Below, piece after piece: positions 48,949 through 59,045 of a stretch of 64,000 nt of DNA. Position 1 is the stretch's first letter; every line of letters starts with the position of its first letter. Source of the DNA: Beta vulgaris subsp. vulgaris. Taxonomy: Eukaryota; Streptophyta; Magnoliopsida; Caryophyllales; Amaranthaceae. The stretch covers positions 1,240,001 to 1,304,000 of the forward strand of contig NC_079209.1 in NCBI RefSeq assembly GCF_026745355.1, written 5' to 3'. Both the position numbers and the translations under genes were made by a program. A model generated the notes under the pieces. That model searched no databases, had not been told where the DNA came from, and saw nothing but the letters and a program-made list of their open reading frames with translations.

Positions 48949-49560
48949 TTTTGCACCCTCTATTAAGCAAAGCCCAAGTTCAGTTTTTTCCTATCCAACT
49001 TATATGAATCCTTTTTCTCCAATTTCTAAAGTAACAAACTTTACCCCTAAACCTTCAATAAAGCACCTAAAAAACACTTCCCCTACTTTCTTAACTATAA
49101 AAAGCAATTAAACAACAAAGCAACAGAATTTTAAATACAAAGATGAACAAACTTTAAGGAGTTTTCTATCCTGGCATACTTTCATTTGCTGATCAAAGAA
49201 CAAATTGATTACAAAAATGAACAGTAACCAACAGACAACAGTACACAAAAACCCCACCAAATTCAATAAAGCCCAGAAATAATTGAACCAAACCCAGAAA
49301 AACCCAGATCAAAAATCAAATAAAGATCATATTTTTCACAGAATTGAGCAAATTTCTGTGTGATTTCTCTTAATACAAAAAAAAAAACAAAATTACCCAA
49401 TAAAGATTAACAAAAACATTACCATGGAAGAAGCAAATACATGCACTTTACAGATGAGAAATAGCTGGAAATTTCTGTATGTATTAGTGTATGTCTATGT
49501 GTTTTAAGGCAACTTGACGAGATTATTGCAGAGAAGGAGACTAGGAAGGAAGGTGACCCT
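48949..49560 (-). promoter_or_regulatory. 5' leader with probable intron, F-box/kelch gene
   Basis: A donor-like CATG/GTAATG at 49422/49421 and an acceptor TAATAG/AGG at 48960/48959 would remove about 460 nt of leader. The first exon would start near 49560, after CT-rich sequence. If so spliced, a 6-codon upstream reading frame (ATG TAT TTG CTT CTT CCA) starts at about 49443 and ends in a TGA made by the junction. This is prediction from signals only. Confidence 0.45.
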
Positions 49561-49972
49561 TTTTCCTATATTTTCTCCATTTATGTATGTCTCAGTCTGA
49601 TGATATAAATTGATAAAAACAGAAGTTAAAAAATAAAAATTGGGTCACATTATTATTATGTAAATGTAAATAAATATGTGGGCTAAAATTGTTTTTGGAG
49701 TTACAGAAGTGCGCTGTATAAGATGGAGTTAATTCGACAAGAGAATTGCTGGAGTAGGTCTGGTTTTGTCCCTAAATAAAGGCTAGGAATGATTATAGCA
49801 AATAACAAAGAGGTGTAGTGTAGTTTCCGTGTGGGTCTGTCATAGTCTAAAGGTGCAGACTTGCAGTCGTGCAGCAATTGTAACTTGTGAAGCAGTTAAC
49901 TTTTTCAAAAAAATTAAGAGTACTTTTTCGGTCTTAATTTAATTGCAATACTTTAATTTATATCGAGAAGGA
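49561..49972. promoter_or_regulatory. upstream flank of the F-box/kelch gene
   Basis: About 400 bp between the inferred leader and the nearest MITE. It contains the presumed promoter but no TATA box I would defend, and no gene. Confidence 0.3.
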
Positions 49973-50156
49973 GGGTCTATTCTCTTCGATATAAAACAAC
50001 TGAATTGGAGTGAACTGAATTGAACTGAAATGAATAGTGATATGTAAGAGTAAAAGTATTGTCCTAAGCTGAATTGAACTGAATTGATCTGAACTGAACT
50101 AAACCGAACTGAATTGATCTGAACTGAACTGAACCGAAGCCGGGGAGAACAGGCCC
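49973..50156. mobile_element. Tourist-like MITE of the CTGAAC family
   Basis: The 3-bp duplication GGA is on both sides (49970-49972, 50157-50159). The ends GGGTCTATTCTCTTCG and, reverse-complemented, GGGCCTGTTCTCCCC form an inverted repeat. The body is AACTGAACTGAACCGAA words around a shared centre ATGAATAGTGATATGT. It is 184 bp, close kin to 54412-54610. Confidence 0.8.
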
Positions 50157-50512
50157 GGAGTCTATGATTATGAGAAGAGATCTCATTAAGCGAGTAATTT
50201 CTCCTAATATTACTTTATATCGAATAACACTGACTTACAATGATAAATCTTTGTTTTAAAAAGAATAAGTTTCAGGTTGAGATCTCATTAGAGAAGTAAT
50301 TCTCCTAATATTACTTTATATCAAATGATATTGACTTAGGGTGTTTTCTCTTCGTCTTAGATCTCATTAGATCTAATTAGGAATTTGCAGTGACACCAGC
50401 TATAATAATAAGCTAAAAATTAAGATTGATTATTAGATAATACAATCAAATCTAATCGTTCAAGTGAAAAGAACATAATGTTAGTTAGCTAAATATAATG
50501 GAACGCACAATT

Positions 50513-51595
50513 AGGGGTGCTTATTGGTCGAGGTGAACCCAAACTATTATTAGCTTGGCTTAAATTTTATTTAAGTTTATTTGAATTTAAGTTGAGCTTG
50601 AAACTTGACGAACTGAGTTGAGCTTTGACCAAGCATTGACTGAGATGTTATCGAACTGTTCATGAACAAGCTTGACCTCTTATTATCTTACTTTACTCAT
50701 CTTTTTTATATTATTTTTTTGAATATTATTGTTTTTTGAGTTTATTTTTTGACAATTAAACTATTAACTTATTATTGTGTAATATCGAGAATAAATATAT
50801 ATCTGTATACATACATAATACATTATGTTCATACAACATTTTTGCACGCTATGCGTGCGTGTCATATTAACGTTTTTTTTTCTCAATTAGAGAATGAAAT
50901 ATAAAGCAGAAGAAAGCTTGTGCTCAAAAAAAGTGGAAGAATTTATGTTTAAGGTTCAATCGTTGAATATTAATAAAGTCGAAGAGTTTGATTTATATAA
51001 TAGAGATTACCGAATAATAATCAACATTTAGGTTTTAAAATTTTATCAATATAATTATTAATATGAAATTCAAGTTTTTATTTTTTTTCTTCTAATTATG
51101 TCAATTAAGTTATGTTGTCAAATAGCTTTTTATCATAATTTTTCACCCATATGTAGAAAGTCTCCTTAATATAATATATATTGCAATAAATTCATTAAGG
51201 GTATATCAGATTTTTGTAAAGGAGACACCATCCACCCCCTTTCACATTTAATTGATGAAATTTCAAAATGGATTCCATTGTTAACTTGTTCTGTTTATAT
51301 GGCAAGTAGAAGGAAAAAAAAAGATTATTTAATATATATTACAATTTAAATTCATTAAGGGTATATCAGACTTTTGTAAGGGACACCATCTTCCTCCCTC
51401 TTCACTTATATAATAATATAAAGATATAAAAAAGTAATCGAGCATGTTCACGAGCTCTTCAAGTCCAGCTTGTCATAACTCAACTTGACTCGTTAAGGTC
51501 TCGAGTCGAACCACAACGAGCCAAGCTTTAATCAAACTTTGACCGAGCTGAGATCGAGTTGTTCACAAACATATCAGGCTCATTATCACCCCTTT
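50513..51595. mobile_element. hAT-type non-autonomous element (GAGCTTGA words)
   Basis: A perfect 8-bp duplication GCACAATT flanks it (50505-50512, 51596-51603). The ends are AGGGGTG and, reverse-complemented, AAAGGGGTG. Both arms carry degenerate GAGCTTGA/CTTGACGA words in inverted orientation. The AT-rich core contains a 78-bp direct repeat (51171 and 51331). It is 1.08 kb, non-coding. Confidence 0.85.
51171..51408. repeat. ~78-bp direct repeat
   Basis: Copies at 51171-51248 and 51331-51408 share ATTCATTAAGGGTATATCAG, then TTTTGTAARGG and GACACCATC with few changes. They lie inside the 50513-51595 hAT-type element, 160 bp apart. Confidence 0.8.
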
Positions 51596-51603
51596 GCACA
51601 ATT

Positions 51604-52032
51604 ATTATCTGTCTTCACATGAGATTCAAGCTAAGCTAAAAGCTTAAAAAAATTAAATATATAAGCTAAATTTGCAAGCACATTAATATCCACCTTCGAA
51701 ATTATGAAGTCTAGGACCAATTACTATTATCGTTGGTATATATGAATTGCCATCTCTCTTTCATACTAGGAACAACATGAGAAACTACACTCACCATTGA
51801 TATTAATTTTTGGCCCTATTATTAATTTATTATCATGACATTGAAACTACATGCATAAGTCAAAAATGTTATATGAATTAATATAACAATTTAAAAAGTC
51901 GGAGGAGATATTAAAAAGTGTTGATTGACACCAAATTAAGTATCCAATAAATTCTTTTTTTGAGGGGACTCAATAAAATATTTAATACAATCAATATATA
52001 ACTAATGGTGTCAATTTTTCTTAGAAATATTA
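51604..52032. other. spacer without recognisable gene
   Basis: AT-rich, no frame of note, no bounded repeat seen. Confidence 0.5.
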
Positions 52033-53065
52033 CTCCCTTTATTTTCTTTTGTTGTTTCTATTTAGAATCTTTTTAAAGGTAAAAACACTTATATGAACCT
52101 GGTCTACACTAAATTAGTGTGGACCTAATGCTAATTCATGTGATTTATGAAAAAAAACGACCACTGTAAAAGAAAAATAAATATAAAAGATGAGTAGATC
52201 TAGATTGTAAAGTTTGACTATATGAAAAAAATGTTACTATGTCACAAAGTAAAAAATTCTTTATGATAAACTAATGAAAGAAATAGTGAGTATATTAAAA
52301 AAAAGTCATTGTGGTAGATAATAAGTGTATAGTGTAAATTCAGATTTTAAAAGGTTAGTATATTTTGTTTATTATACCTTTACTCATTATTACTACTATT
52401 ATTATTAGGAGGAACATGGTTTAGGTCAAAGCACAAATAAACCCACTTTTTTAGCCCATAAAGCAATCAAATCGCGTCAAGACGTTTTATGATGTAATTT
52501 TCGCGGTCCAACCCAATCATTATTTTATTACTAAATATTTTTATATATTAAATATAATTATTAAATAGTAAATATTAATTTACTTCTTAGATATTATTGT
52601 ATTATATATCATCATCAAGTATTAATATATTAATACAAATAATATAAAATAATTATTATTAATTATCATTATTATCATTAATTATTATTATTATTATTAA
52701 TTTATAATTATTAATATTATTTATTTATAACTATCATTTAAAATATCCAAAATACTATTATTATTATTACTTATCATTATATTTATTATTTAATATTCAT
52801 ATTATTATTGTTTAAAATATTATTTATATATTTAATACATTCAATTTAATTCAATTTAATTTAATTTAATCTAATTCAATTCAATTCAATTCAATTCAAT
52901 TCAGTTCAGTTCAGCTCCAATAAGTTCAGTTCAGTTCAGCTGTTTTATGCCGAATAGAACAGGCCCTATGTTTTTATTCATGTATAAAATACAAATAAAG
53001 ATCAATTAAAGTGCAATTTATGAATAGTGTAAAATATCAAAGTGTAACAATTAAAAAAACGGAGG
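52033..53065. mobile_element. possible Stowaway-like MITE interrupted by other repeats
   Basis: After a TA the left part reads CTCCCTTTATTTTCTTTTG, and the right part ends AAAAAAACGGAGGTAG before a TA. Between them lie a TTATTA-rich low-complexity tract (about 52600-52830) and the right terminus of a CTGAAC-family MITE (reverse complement GGGCCTGTTCTATTCGGC at 52966). The pairing of the two outer ends is my inference. Confidence 0.35.
52620..52960. repeat. TTATTA and AATTC low-complexity tract
   Basis: Imperfect ATTATT/TTAATT repeats grade into an ATTCA-type run (52840-52890) and then CAGTTCAGTT words up to the MITE-like terminus GCCGAATAGAACAGGCCC at about 52966. The left terminus of that MITE is not recognisable. 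Confidence 0.7.
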
Positions 53066-53233
53066 TAGTATTTTTATTTGAGGTTTATTACTTGAAATTT
53101 AGTTGATACTTTAGATAGTAAATCATATCTTGACTACAATCTTATTATATCAATTAGCTAATATATCATATTTTGATTACATGTTATCATATTAAGTGCG
53201 TATTATATTGTATTAACTTGTATCAAATTACTA

Positions 53234-53811
53234 AAAATCCTAGTCTTCCTTACCCCTTCTTCATCAATTAGGGGGCTGCCATGGATGTTTTCATCCATGG
53301 TAAGCCCCTTTTTCGCTTTTATTTTCAGTTTTTAGTTCATTTTCTTGTTTTGTTCAATAAATTAGTATCTCTTTATGAGATTTTCTCAAACCCTTTTATG
53401 GGGTTTTTAGTTTCTGTTTTGGAAATCTCCTTCTCCCCTATGGGAGTTGTGAGTATGGTTCTTTTGTTTTTAGGTATGAGAAATTATTCTCATTTGTTGA
53501 AGTTCGAGACTCAACATGAAGAATTAGGGTTTCACAACTTCTGTAAAATTATGGAAGACTATTGGAGTACGTTCATCCCAAAATTTCCGCATCTGCAGAT
53601 CGTATGCCGAACCAGAGCGAACTCACAGATTGCATTGCTTCAGATGAAGATTTTTATTAAGGCAAAATTAAGTCAAATCTGCGATGTTTACATTTCTAGA
53701 GTGATATGTATTTCTATTAGAATTTTATGTTTTTCAGAAATGACTTGTCAGTGCCGTTTGGCGAAATATTAATGAAATCCTTTTTCTTTCAAAAAAAAAA
53801 AAAAAAAAAAA
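53234..53811 (+). mobile_element. poly(A)-tailed retroposon with 19-bp target duplication
   Basis: AACTTGTATCAAATTACTA occurs at 53215-53233 and again at 53812-53830, directly after a 21-base A-run. This is the mark of LINE-mediated retroposition. Within it is one open frame (53281-53772, 163 codons, Phe/Leu-rich start) with no family I recognise. Near the 5' side CCATGGATG and CATCCATGG form a hairpin (53279-53300). It may be an internally deleted LINE or a processed copy of an unknown transcript. Confidence 0.85.
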
Positions 53812-53830
53812 AACTTGTATCAAATTACTA

Positions 53831-54411
53831 CTGAAATTGCTAAATAAATAATGGAGAATACATTCCTTTAGTGAGCACACCTTACATGTCAATCACAATC
53901 CACAGCTCCATATGATAAGGCAAACATACGAAAAGTTGAAGACTTATTTGGATCACGTGGTCTTTGAACGTCAAAGGAAATGTCAGCAGCAAAGTATCTT
54001 CAAGAAATCGAGAACAATGCAAAATCTAATTATCTACTATGATCTATATATATTTAGGTACTCATTGGAATTGATCCAAGTATAATAATAAAAAATATAG
54101 TGATCTTCGTAATCTTACTCCTTAAATGTTAATCCTTCTCTTAATAAGTGGACATTATTCCCCAATCCTCACCTCGTTTTCTATTTTGTGTCCTTTTTCC
54201 ACTTGTGAGATCTTTGACTTAGACTACAAATTTTTAGGAGTATCCAAAAATTAAACTCCCTTCCTAGTTTCTTGATAGTTTCTTACATTATAAGCTTTGG
54301 TACTTATTACTTCAATAATAGAGTTAAATGGCTAACTAATTAAATACTTCCTTTTCCCTAATGAATTCTGCTTTTTTTTCCAAGTCGGACATTATAAACT
54401 TTGGTCATTAA
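53831..54411. other. spacer without recognisable gene
   Basis: AT-rich, no gene or bounded repeat identified. Confidence 0.5.
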
Positions 54412-54610
54412 GGGCCTGTTATCTTCGGCATAAAGCACCTGAACAGAATTGAACTGAGCTGAACTGAACTGAACCGAATTGAACTGAACTGAACCGGAAT
54501 GAATAGTGATATGTGAGAGTAAAAATATTGTCAAGAGCTGAACTGAACTGGTCTGAACTGAACTGATTTGATCTGAACTAAACTGAAAATAAGTTGGGGA
54601 GAACAGACCC
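54412..54610. mobile_element. Tourist-like MITE of the CTGAAC family
   Basis: TAA lies on both sides (54409-54411, 54611-54613). The ends are GGGCCTGTTATCTTCGG and, reverse-complemented, GGGTCTGTTCTCCCC. The body repeats GAACTGAACTGAAC around ATGAATAGTGATATGT, the same centre as the copy at 49973. Confidence 0.85.
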
Positions 54611-55425
54611 TAATTCTCACCGAATAATGAATATCATAGCCAAATCATGAGATCTTGTTAAATTCGTCTTAATGTGTATATTAAAAGTATCAACTTTTTA
54701 ATTATAATTTTTACTAATATATAAATAACGATATACATGGTCAAAGATGCATTTTGGAGATCGATCGTGAAAAAAAAAAGATGAGAAGTTTATTAAGGAA
54801 CGGATTGAATAGCTAACACTTATGAAATTACAAAATTATCCTTATTAATTGAAATTTACAAAGTTATCCTCATTGATCGCAATTATAAAATTAACATAAC
54901 TAGATTATCTAATAAGGGATTATATTCTTTATATGTGATGTTAGTTAACTAAATGTTTGTTCATGAACCTTAGCTAACTTGTTACTTAAGGTTGTTGGGG
55001 TTCCAGATCCAAAGCCTTAACGACCCATAGTTTGATAGATGTAATATTAATTTATGATAGTAATGATAATATATTTCTATGTAATTTTGTATACAAAGTA
55101 TTATGACAATGTCTATGGTAATGCTTGTCCAACATTAGATTTGTTATTGATTTTTTTCATCAAATTTCATTATCATATATTAGATATGAGTAAAAATGAA
55201 AATTGGTTAAGAAAATCACATGTTTAGGGATGAGATATTCTATTACCATAGTAATGAGCATGTGATTTTCCTTGTAAATTACAGTTGGTCACATTATTAT
55301 CACCGCCTTCTAGCACCACATATCAAATAGGATGTAAATAGTTTTCAGAAAAGGATTAACCTAAAAAAGGTCAAGGTTATCCAATGATAATAAATACACT
55401 TTTTTTATTAACTCACAATCTAATT
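54611..55425. other. spacer without recognisable gene
   Basis: AT-rich; an inverted pair TTACCATAG-like word occurs around 55110 and 55240 but I cannot bound an element. No gene seen. Confidence 0.45.
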
Positions 55426-55724
55426 AACAACAACATCACAAAGCCTTAGTCTCAAAATGATATGGGTCGGCTAATATGAAGCATCATAGAAAATCATTAA
55501 TGTGACAAATAAATGAAACAAAAGTATAAAAATAAGAGTTTCAGAAAAGAATAAAAAGAGTAATAATCGTGATCGGAGTAAGATGAGAGAAAATTAAGGC
55601 ACCAAAAATATGGATGAGGTTCAAAGAAAAACCAAGATGTGGGGATATGAAAATAGAGTTTGAGAAAAAGTTATACTATAAAAGATGTAAAGAGAAAAAA
55701 AAGCAGAACCTTAAAAGGAGAATA
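55426..55724 (-). mobile_element. 5'-truncated RTE-type LINE tail
   Basis: Flanks AACTCACAATCTAATT and AACTCATAATCTAATT (15 of 16 identical) are a target duplication. On the minus strand the 3' end carries the common plant retroposon phrase CCGACCCATATCATTTTGAG followed by TAAGGCTTTGTGATGTTGTTGTT, a TTG-type tail typical of RTE elements. No coding part remains. Confidence 0.75.
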
Positions 55725-56080
55725 AACTCATAATCTAATTCTCAAAAATTATCATGAAATAAATAAAAAATTAAGTACTAGAAGGGTAGTAAAGCAAAAA
55801 TTCTCATGTTTTTTTTGGTAGGGTACTTAGAGGTGATACAAAGATTAGTGCATAGTGACATCAGTTTATGATGAACATATAGATTCAATATCATTCTCAT
55901 TGTAAAATGTATTCTACACACTGTATTCCCCTTTTTTAGTGACTCTTTAAAAAAAGATTCTTTGTTTTGTTTTATTGGGAATTTTTTGTTTGCAAAAGAA
56001 GGGTATTGTTTTTCAATATATTTTGGTAATTAATATTGTGTTAAACGATTTTTTTAGTAATATCATACTTGAGTAAAGTT

Positions 56081-56208
56081 AACCAAGGATGTCTTGGCCT
56101 AGTGGTAAAGATTGAGGTGCTGTGAACAATAGGTCGTCACAGGTTTGAATTCCCCCTCCCCTTCCTTGTACTTTAAACTGCCTTCGTGGCTCATATGGAT
56201 AAAAAAAA
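56081..56208 (+). mobile_element. tRNA-derived SINE with 16-bp target duplication
   Basis: ATACTTGAGTAAAGTT is repeated exactly on both sides (56065-56080, 56209-56224). Near the 5' end TGGCCTAGTGG fits the polymerase III A box and GGTTTGAATTCC resembles a B box, as in a tRNA. The 3' part reads CTGCCTTCGTGGCTCATATG followed by GATAAAAAAAA. It is 128 bp and shares this tail with the copy at 16924. Confidence 0.9.
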
Positions 56209-56311
56209 ATACTTGAGTAAAGTTGGATTATAAGCAAAACTATTCATAGATATAGTGATCGCGTGAAAATTTTGTATTTTTATTTCTACAAAAGAATATA
56301 TATATGAAATA

Positions 56312-56568
56312 CTAACCTTTGTTTTTAAGTAAGTGCAACAATTTGACATTCACGCTTGCCAACGCACAACTTTGACCATTAATATTTCTAATTATATGTT
56401 TGTAAAAGCTATAAAAATTAAAGTTTATGAAAATATTCATTGAAACAAATCCAACAACTTTTTATATGATCATTTTTGTTTTTATATATTATATAAAAAA
56501 AGGGTAAGAGTGAAGTGTGTTAATAGTGCAAAAGTCAAAGTGTTGCACTTAAAAAGAAACAGAGGAAG
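56312..56568. mobile_element. Stowaway-like MITE
   Basis: TA-flanked. The left end CTAACCTTTGTTTTTAAGTAAGTGCAAC is mirrored by GTTGCACTTAAAAAGAAACAGAGGAAG at the right (each about 27 bp, quoted in part as key words). The central region resembles the pair at 15807-16321 (ATTCATTGAAACAAATC). Confidence 0.7.
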
Positions 56569-56749
56569 TATTAGCTATGGATGGTTAGAGAGGAATGTAA
56601 AGTCAATTATTCACTTTTTCAAAAAAAATAAAATATGCAAGGATCATAATCATAGTGTACAATTATGTTCATATATAATGTAATGCAATTGTTTTTTATA
56701 TTTTAGAATGGTGATCTACCAAAATCTATAAAACTAGTCACACTTCAAA

Positions 56750-56911
56750 CAAAAATTATTAAAAGAGACGGTAATCACTAAATTGATTAAACTTATCACC
56801 GAAAGAAATTAACCTAACCTATTCATTATTGGGCTAATTCTCTTTTTAATATTGGACTTATCATTGTCTAATTTTAATTTAAAAGTAGGCGATCTCTCAT
56901 AAGACAAACTC
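56750..56911. mobile_element. MULE-type MITE
   Basis: A perfect 9-bp duplication CACTTCAAA flanks it (56741-56749, 56912-56920). It is the same family as 13605-13786 in reverse orientation: ATTATTAAAAGAGACGG at the left, TTATTGGGCTAATTCTC in the middle, GATCTCTCATAAGACAAA at the right. Confidence 0.87.
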
Positions 56912-56920
56912 CACTTCAAA

Positions 56921-57718
56921 AACATATGCACATTAATTAATGTTTTAGTATCACAAATTGGGAATAAGTACTAATAATTAGTGTAAGAATTTATAAAAGG
57001 GAGGGAACATATTCTTGATAATTAACGTAGAGTTATAAGGGGTATGAAAAGGGTTGAAGGACCATACTCAATTTAGATAGGAGTGATAAAGAATCATGAG
57101 TATATCTACATAATAATGTTGTGGTTGTGGATTTAGCCAACATAATATCAATAACGGGGATTATGGGTATATCCTTCATTATTCCTTTGAAATGTCAAGC
57201 ATAAGTATTTTGATAGTGTCATTTGTCAGCTATTTTTGCTCTGTCAAATAATACATGCAACGCACCTCTTCCAAGCTAAGGCAAAATGACAATTAAGCAA
57301 AGAATTCTTTTATCACTCCATGCAATTAATTATTTAGACTTGAAAAATCTTACAATAAAAATCAATGGGTGGTCACTGGTTTGGATACGTAGGCAAGGTG
57401 AATTGGCCATTAAGGGGCTAAGTGACTTAGTGTACGTATGATAAAAATATTAAGAGCGCCCTTTGTGGTAATTGAAAATAAAGTGCTTGAGTTAGTGAAC
57501 GTATAATAAACACATTAAGTTGTAAAGACCTAAAGATATTAACAATTTCGCGCTATTTATTGGATCAACATCAATTTTGATCTCATCTTAGAAAAATGCT
57601 ATATATCCATCTAGTAAAATTAAAAATAATTCACATTAAATTAGAGATAGGTCTTATATAGTTATATACTACAAAAACAAGTTGTTGTACTAGTTATTAA
57701 GTGTAGAAGTAATTGTTA
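56921..57718. other. spacer without recognisable gene
   Basis: AT-rich, short frames only, no bounded repeat identified. Confidence 0.5.
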
Positions 57719-57726
57719 ATTGTAGA

Positions 57727-58009
57727 TAGAGGCGATCATGGGCTGAGCCGCGACCAAAAAATTTTACCCATTCGGGCCAGGCCGGGCCTAAATTCGGGCC
57801 GAATTTTTGTGTCCAAAGACTGCTATTTCGGGCCTAAATTAGCGGACTTTTGCGGGTCAAAATGGGCTGGGCCAAAAAATAGACTAAAAAGTCGTTTTTG
57901 GCTTGCCCAAAGCCAAAAAAATACGGTCGGGCCGGGCCCGGCCCACGGGCCGAAAAATTCTGCCCAAAACCCGGCCCAAAAGCGGGCCGGGCCAATATGG
58001 TCACCTCTA
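57727..58009. mobile_element. 283-bp hAT-type MITE (GGGCCGGGC words)
   Basis: A perfect 8-bp duplication ATTGTAGA flanks it (57719-57726, 58010-58017). The ends are TAGAGGCGATCAT and, reverse-complemented, TAGAGGTGACCAT. The whole interior is GC-rich with GGGCCGGGCC, CGGGCC and GCCCAAA words. The open frame of 102 codons that crosses it is a translation of these words. Confidence 0.92.
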
Positions 58010-58306
58010 ATTGTAGACTAGTCGTCTAGCCACTCCATTTAAGTTATGTGTCCGGCATTAATTATATGTAGACATTTTTATACGAAAATAGTATTCTACA
58101 ACTAAAATAAGAAACAATTGGATAGATATATCAATCTCCTACTTTAAAAGGGAAAAAACTTTGACTACGGCTAGTGGGTAACCCATTCACTGAACATAGG
58201 AATTAATAAATAGCGGAGTACAACTCAGCAGAGTTAATTATTTTCTAACTCATGTCTATTTCTAGTGGATAGTCTACCTAGTGGGTAGATGTATCAATTT
58301 CCATTA

Positions 58307-58567
58307 TCTATACAAATATATTAAAAGACGTGCGAAAAAAAGAAACTGTGTCACGTGGCGCTCTCCCTAGGGATTTTAGTTCATGTAATCCATGTACAAT
58401 AAAAAAATTAAGAAATTGCATAGTATAGGGTTTGATCCCGAGACCCCAAGTACATATACTAAGTTTTAACCACTAGGCTAAGTTGTATTTAATATTATTA
58501 TCATAAAATATTATATTAATAAATAAATATTTTCTTACCCAGGGCATAACCCGAGCCTAATAACTAG
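58307..58567 (+). mobile_element. non-autonomous Helitron
   Basis: It starts TCTATACAAATATATTAAAA after an A and ends CCTAATAACTAG before a T, the TC...CTRR and A/T rule of Helitrons. The GC-rich CCCAGGGCATAACCCGAGCC just before the end is the 3' hairpin zone. The start matches that of the minus-strand copy ending at 22693. Confidence 0.75.
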
Positions 58568-59045
58568 TTTTCTTCCAAAAGCAAGTTTTATAACATGTTA
58601 TAAGACATTATTATTATTACTTCCTCCGTTCTAAAATCAATGAACACTTACTATCTTAATGAGATGAGGGGAAAATCTATCTAGAACCGAGCATCTCATT
58701 CAATATATTATCACTCTTTCCCCGTGCAATCACGTGTAGTAATTGGCAAATTTAGCAAGAAAACATCAAGAACAATACATCCTCCAAATCCTTTAAATTT
58801 TTAATTGGAAAATTTTCTCAACCTTATCCCTTGTATCATGAATAATGCAACTCCTATATTATTGGACCCCTTCCTCACAAATGTCACGCCTTTTTCCCCA
58901 ACTTGTGTGATCTACATTATCTTTTAAATGCTTCTACTATTACTCTATTAGAGTGCAACTTGCAATTCATTAGTCATTACCCAAAAAAACTCACTCTTTC
59001 AAAGTCCTACACTCTTAACAACTTAATTGCTACTACGCCTAATAT
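58568..59045. promoter_or_regulatory. upstream of the small ORF, with a truncated Stowaway end
   Basis: A lone Stowaway-like start CTTCCTCCGTTCTAAAAT follows TA at 58618, without a visible partner. The last 120 bp before the ORF are CA/CT-rich (CCCAAAAAAACTCACTCTTT), as in a plant 5' leader. TATATTATT at about 58853 is a possible TATA region. Inference only. Confidence 0.3.

Noticed and set aside
56081..56170. A tRNA gene
   Set aside because: A and B boxes are present but the cloverleaf is incomplete, and a SINE tail with target duplication follows.
57713..58021. 102-codon plus-strand frame
   Set aside because: It runs across the GGGCCGGGC-word MITE and both target duplications; composition alone keeps it open.
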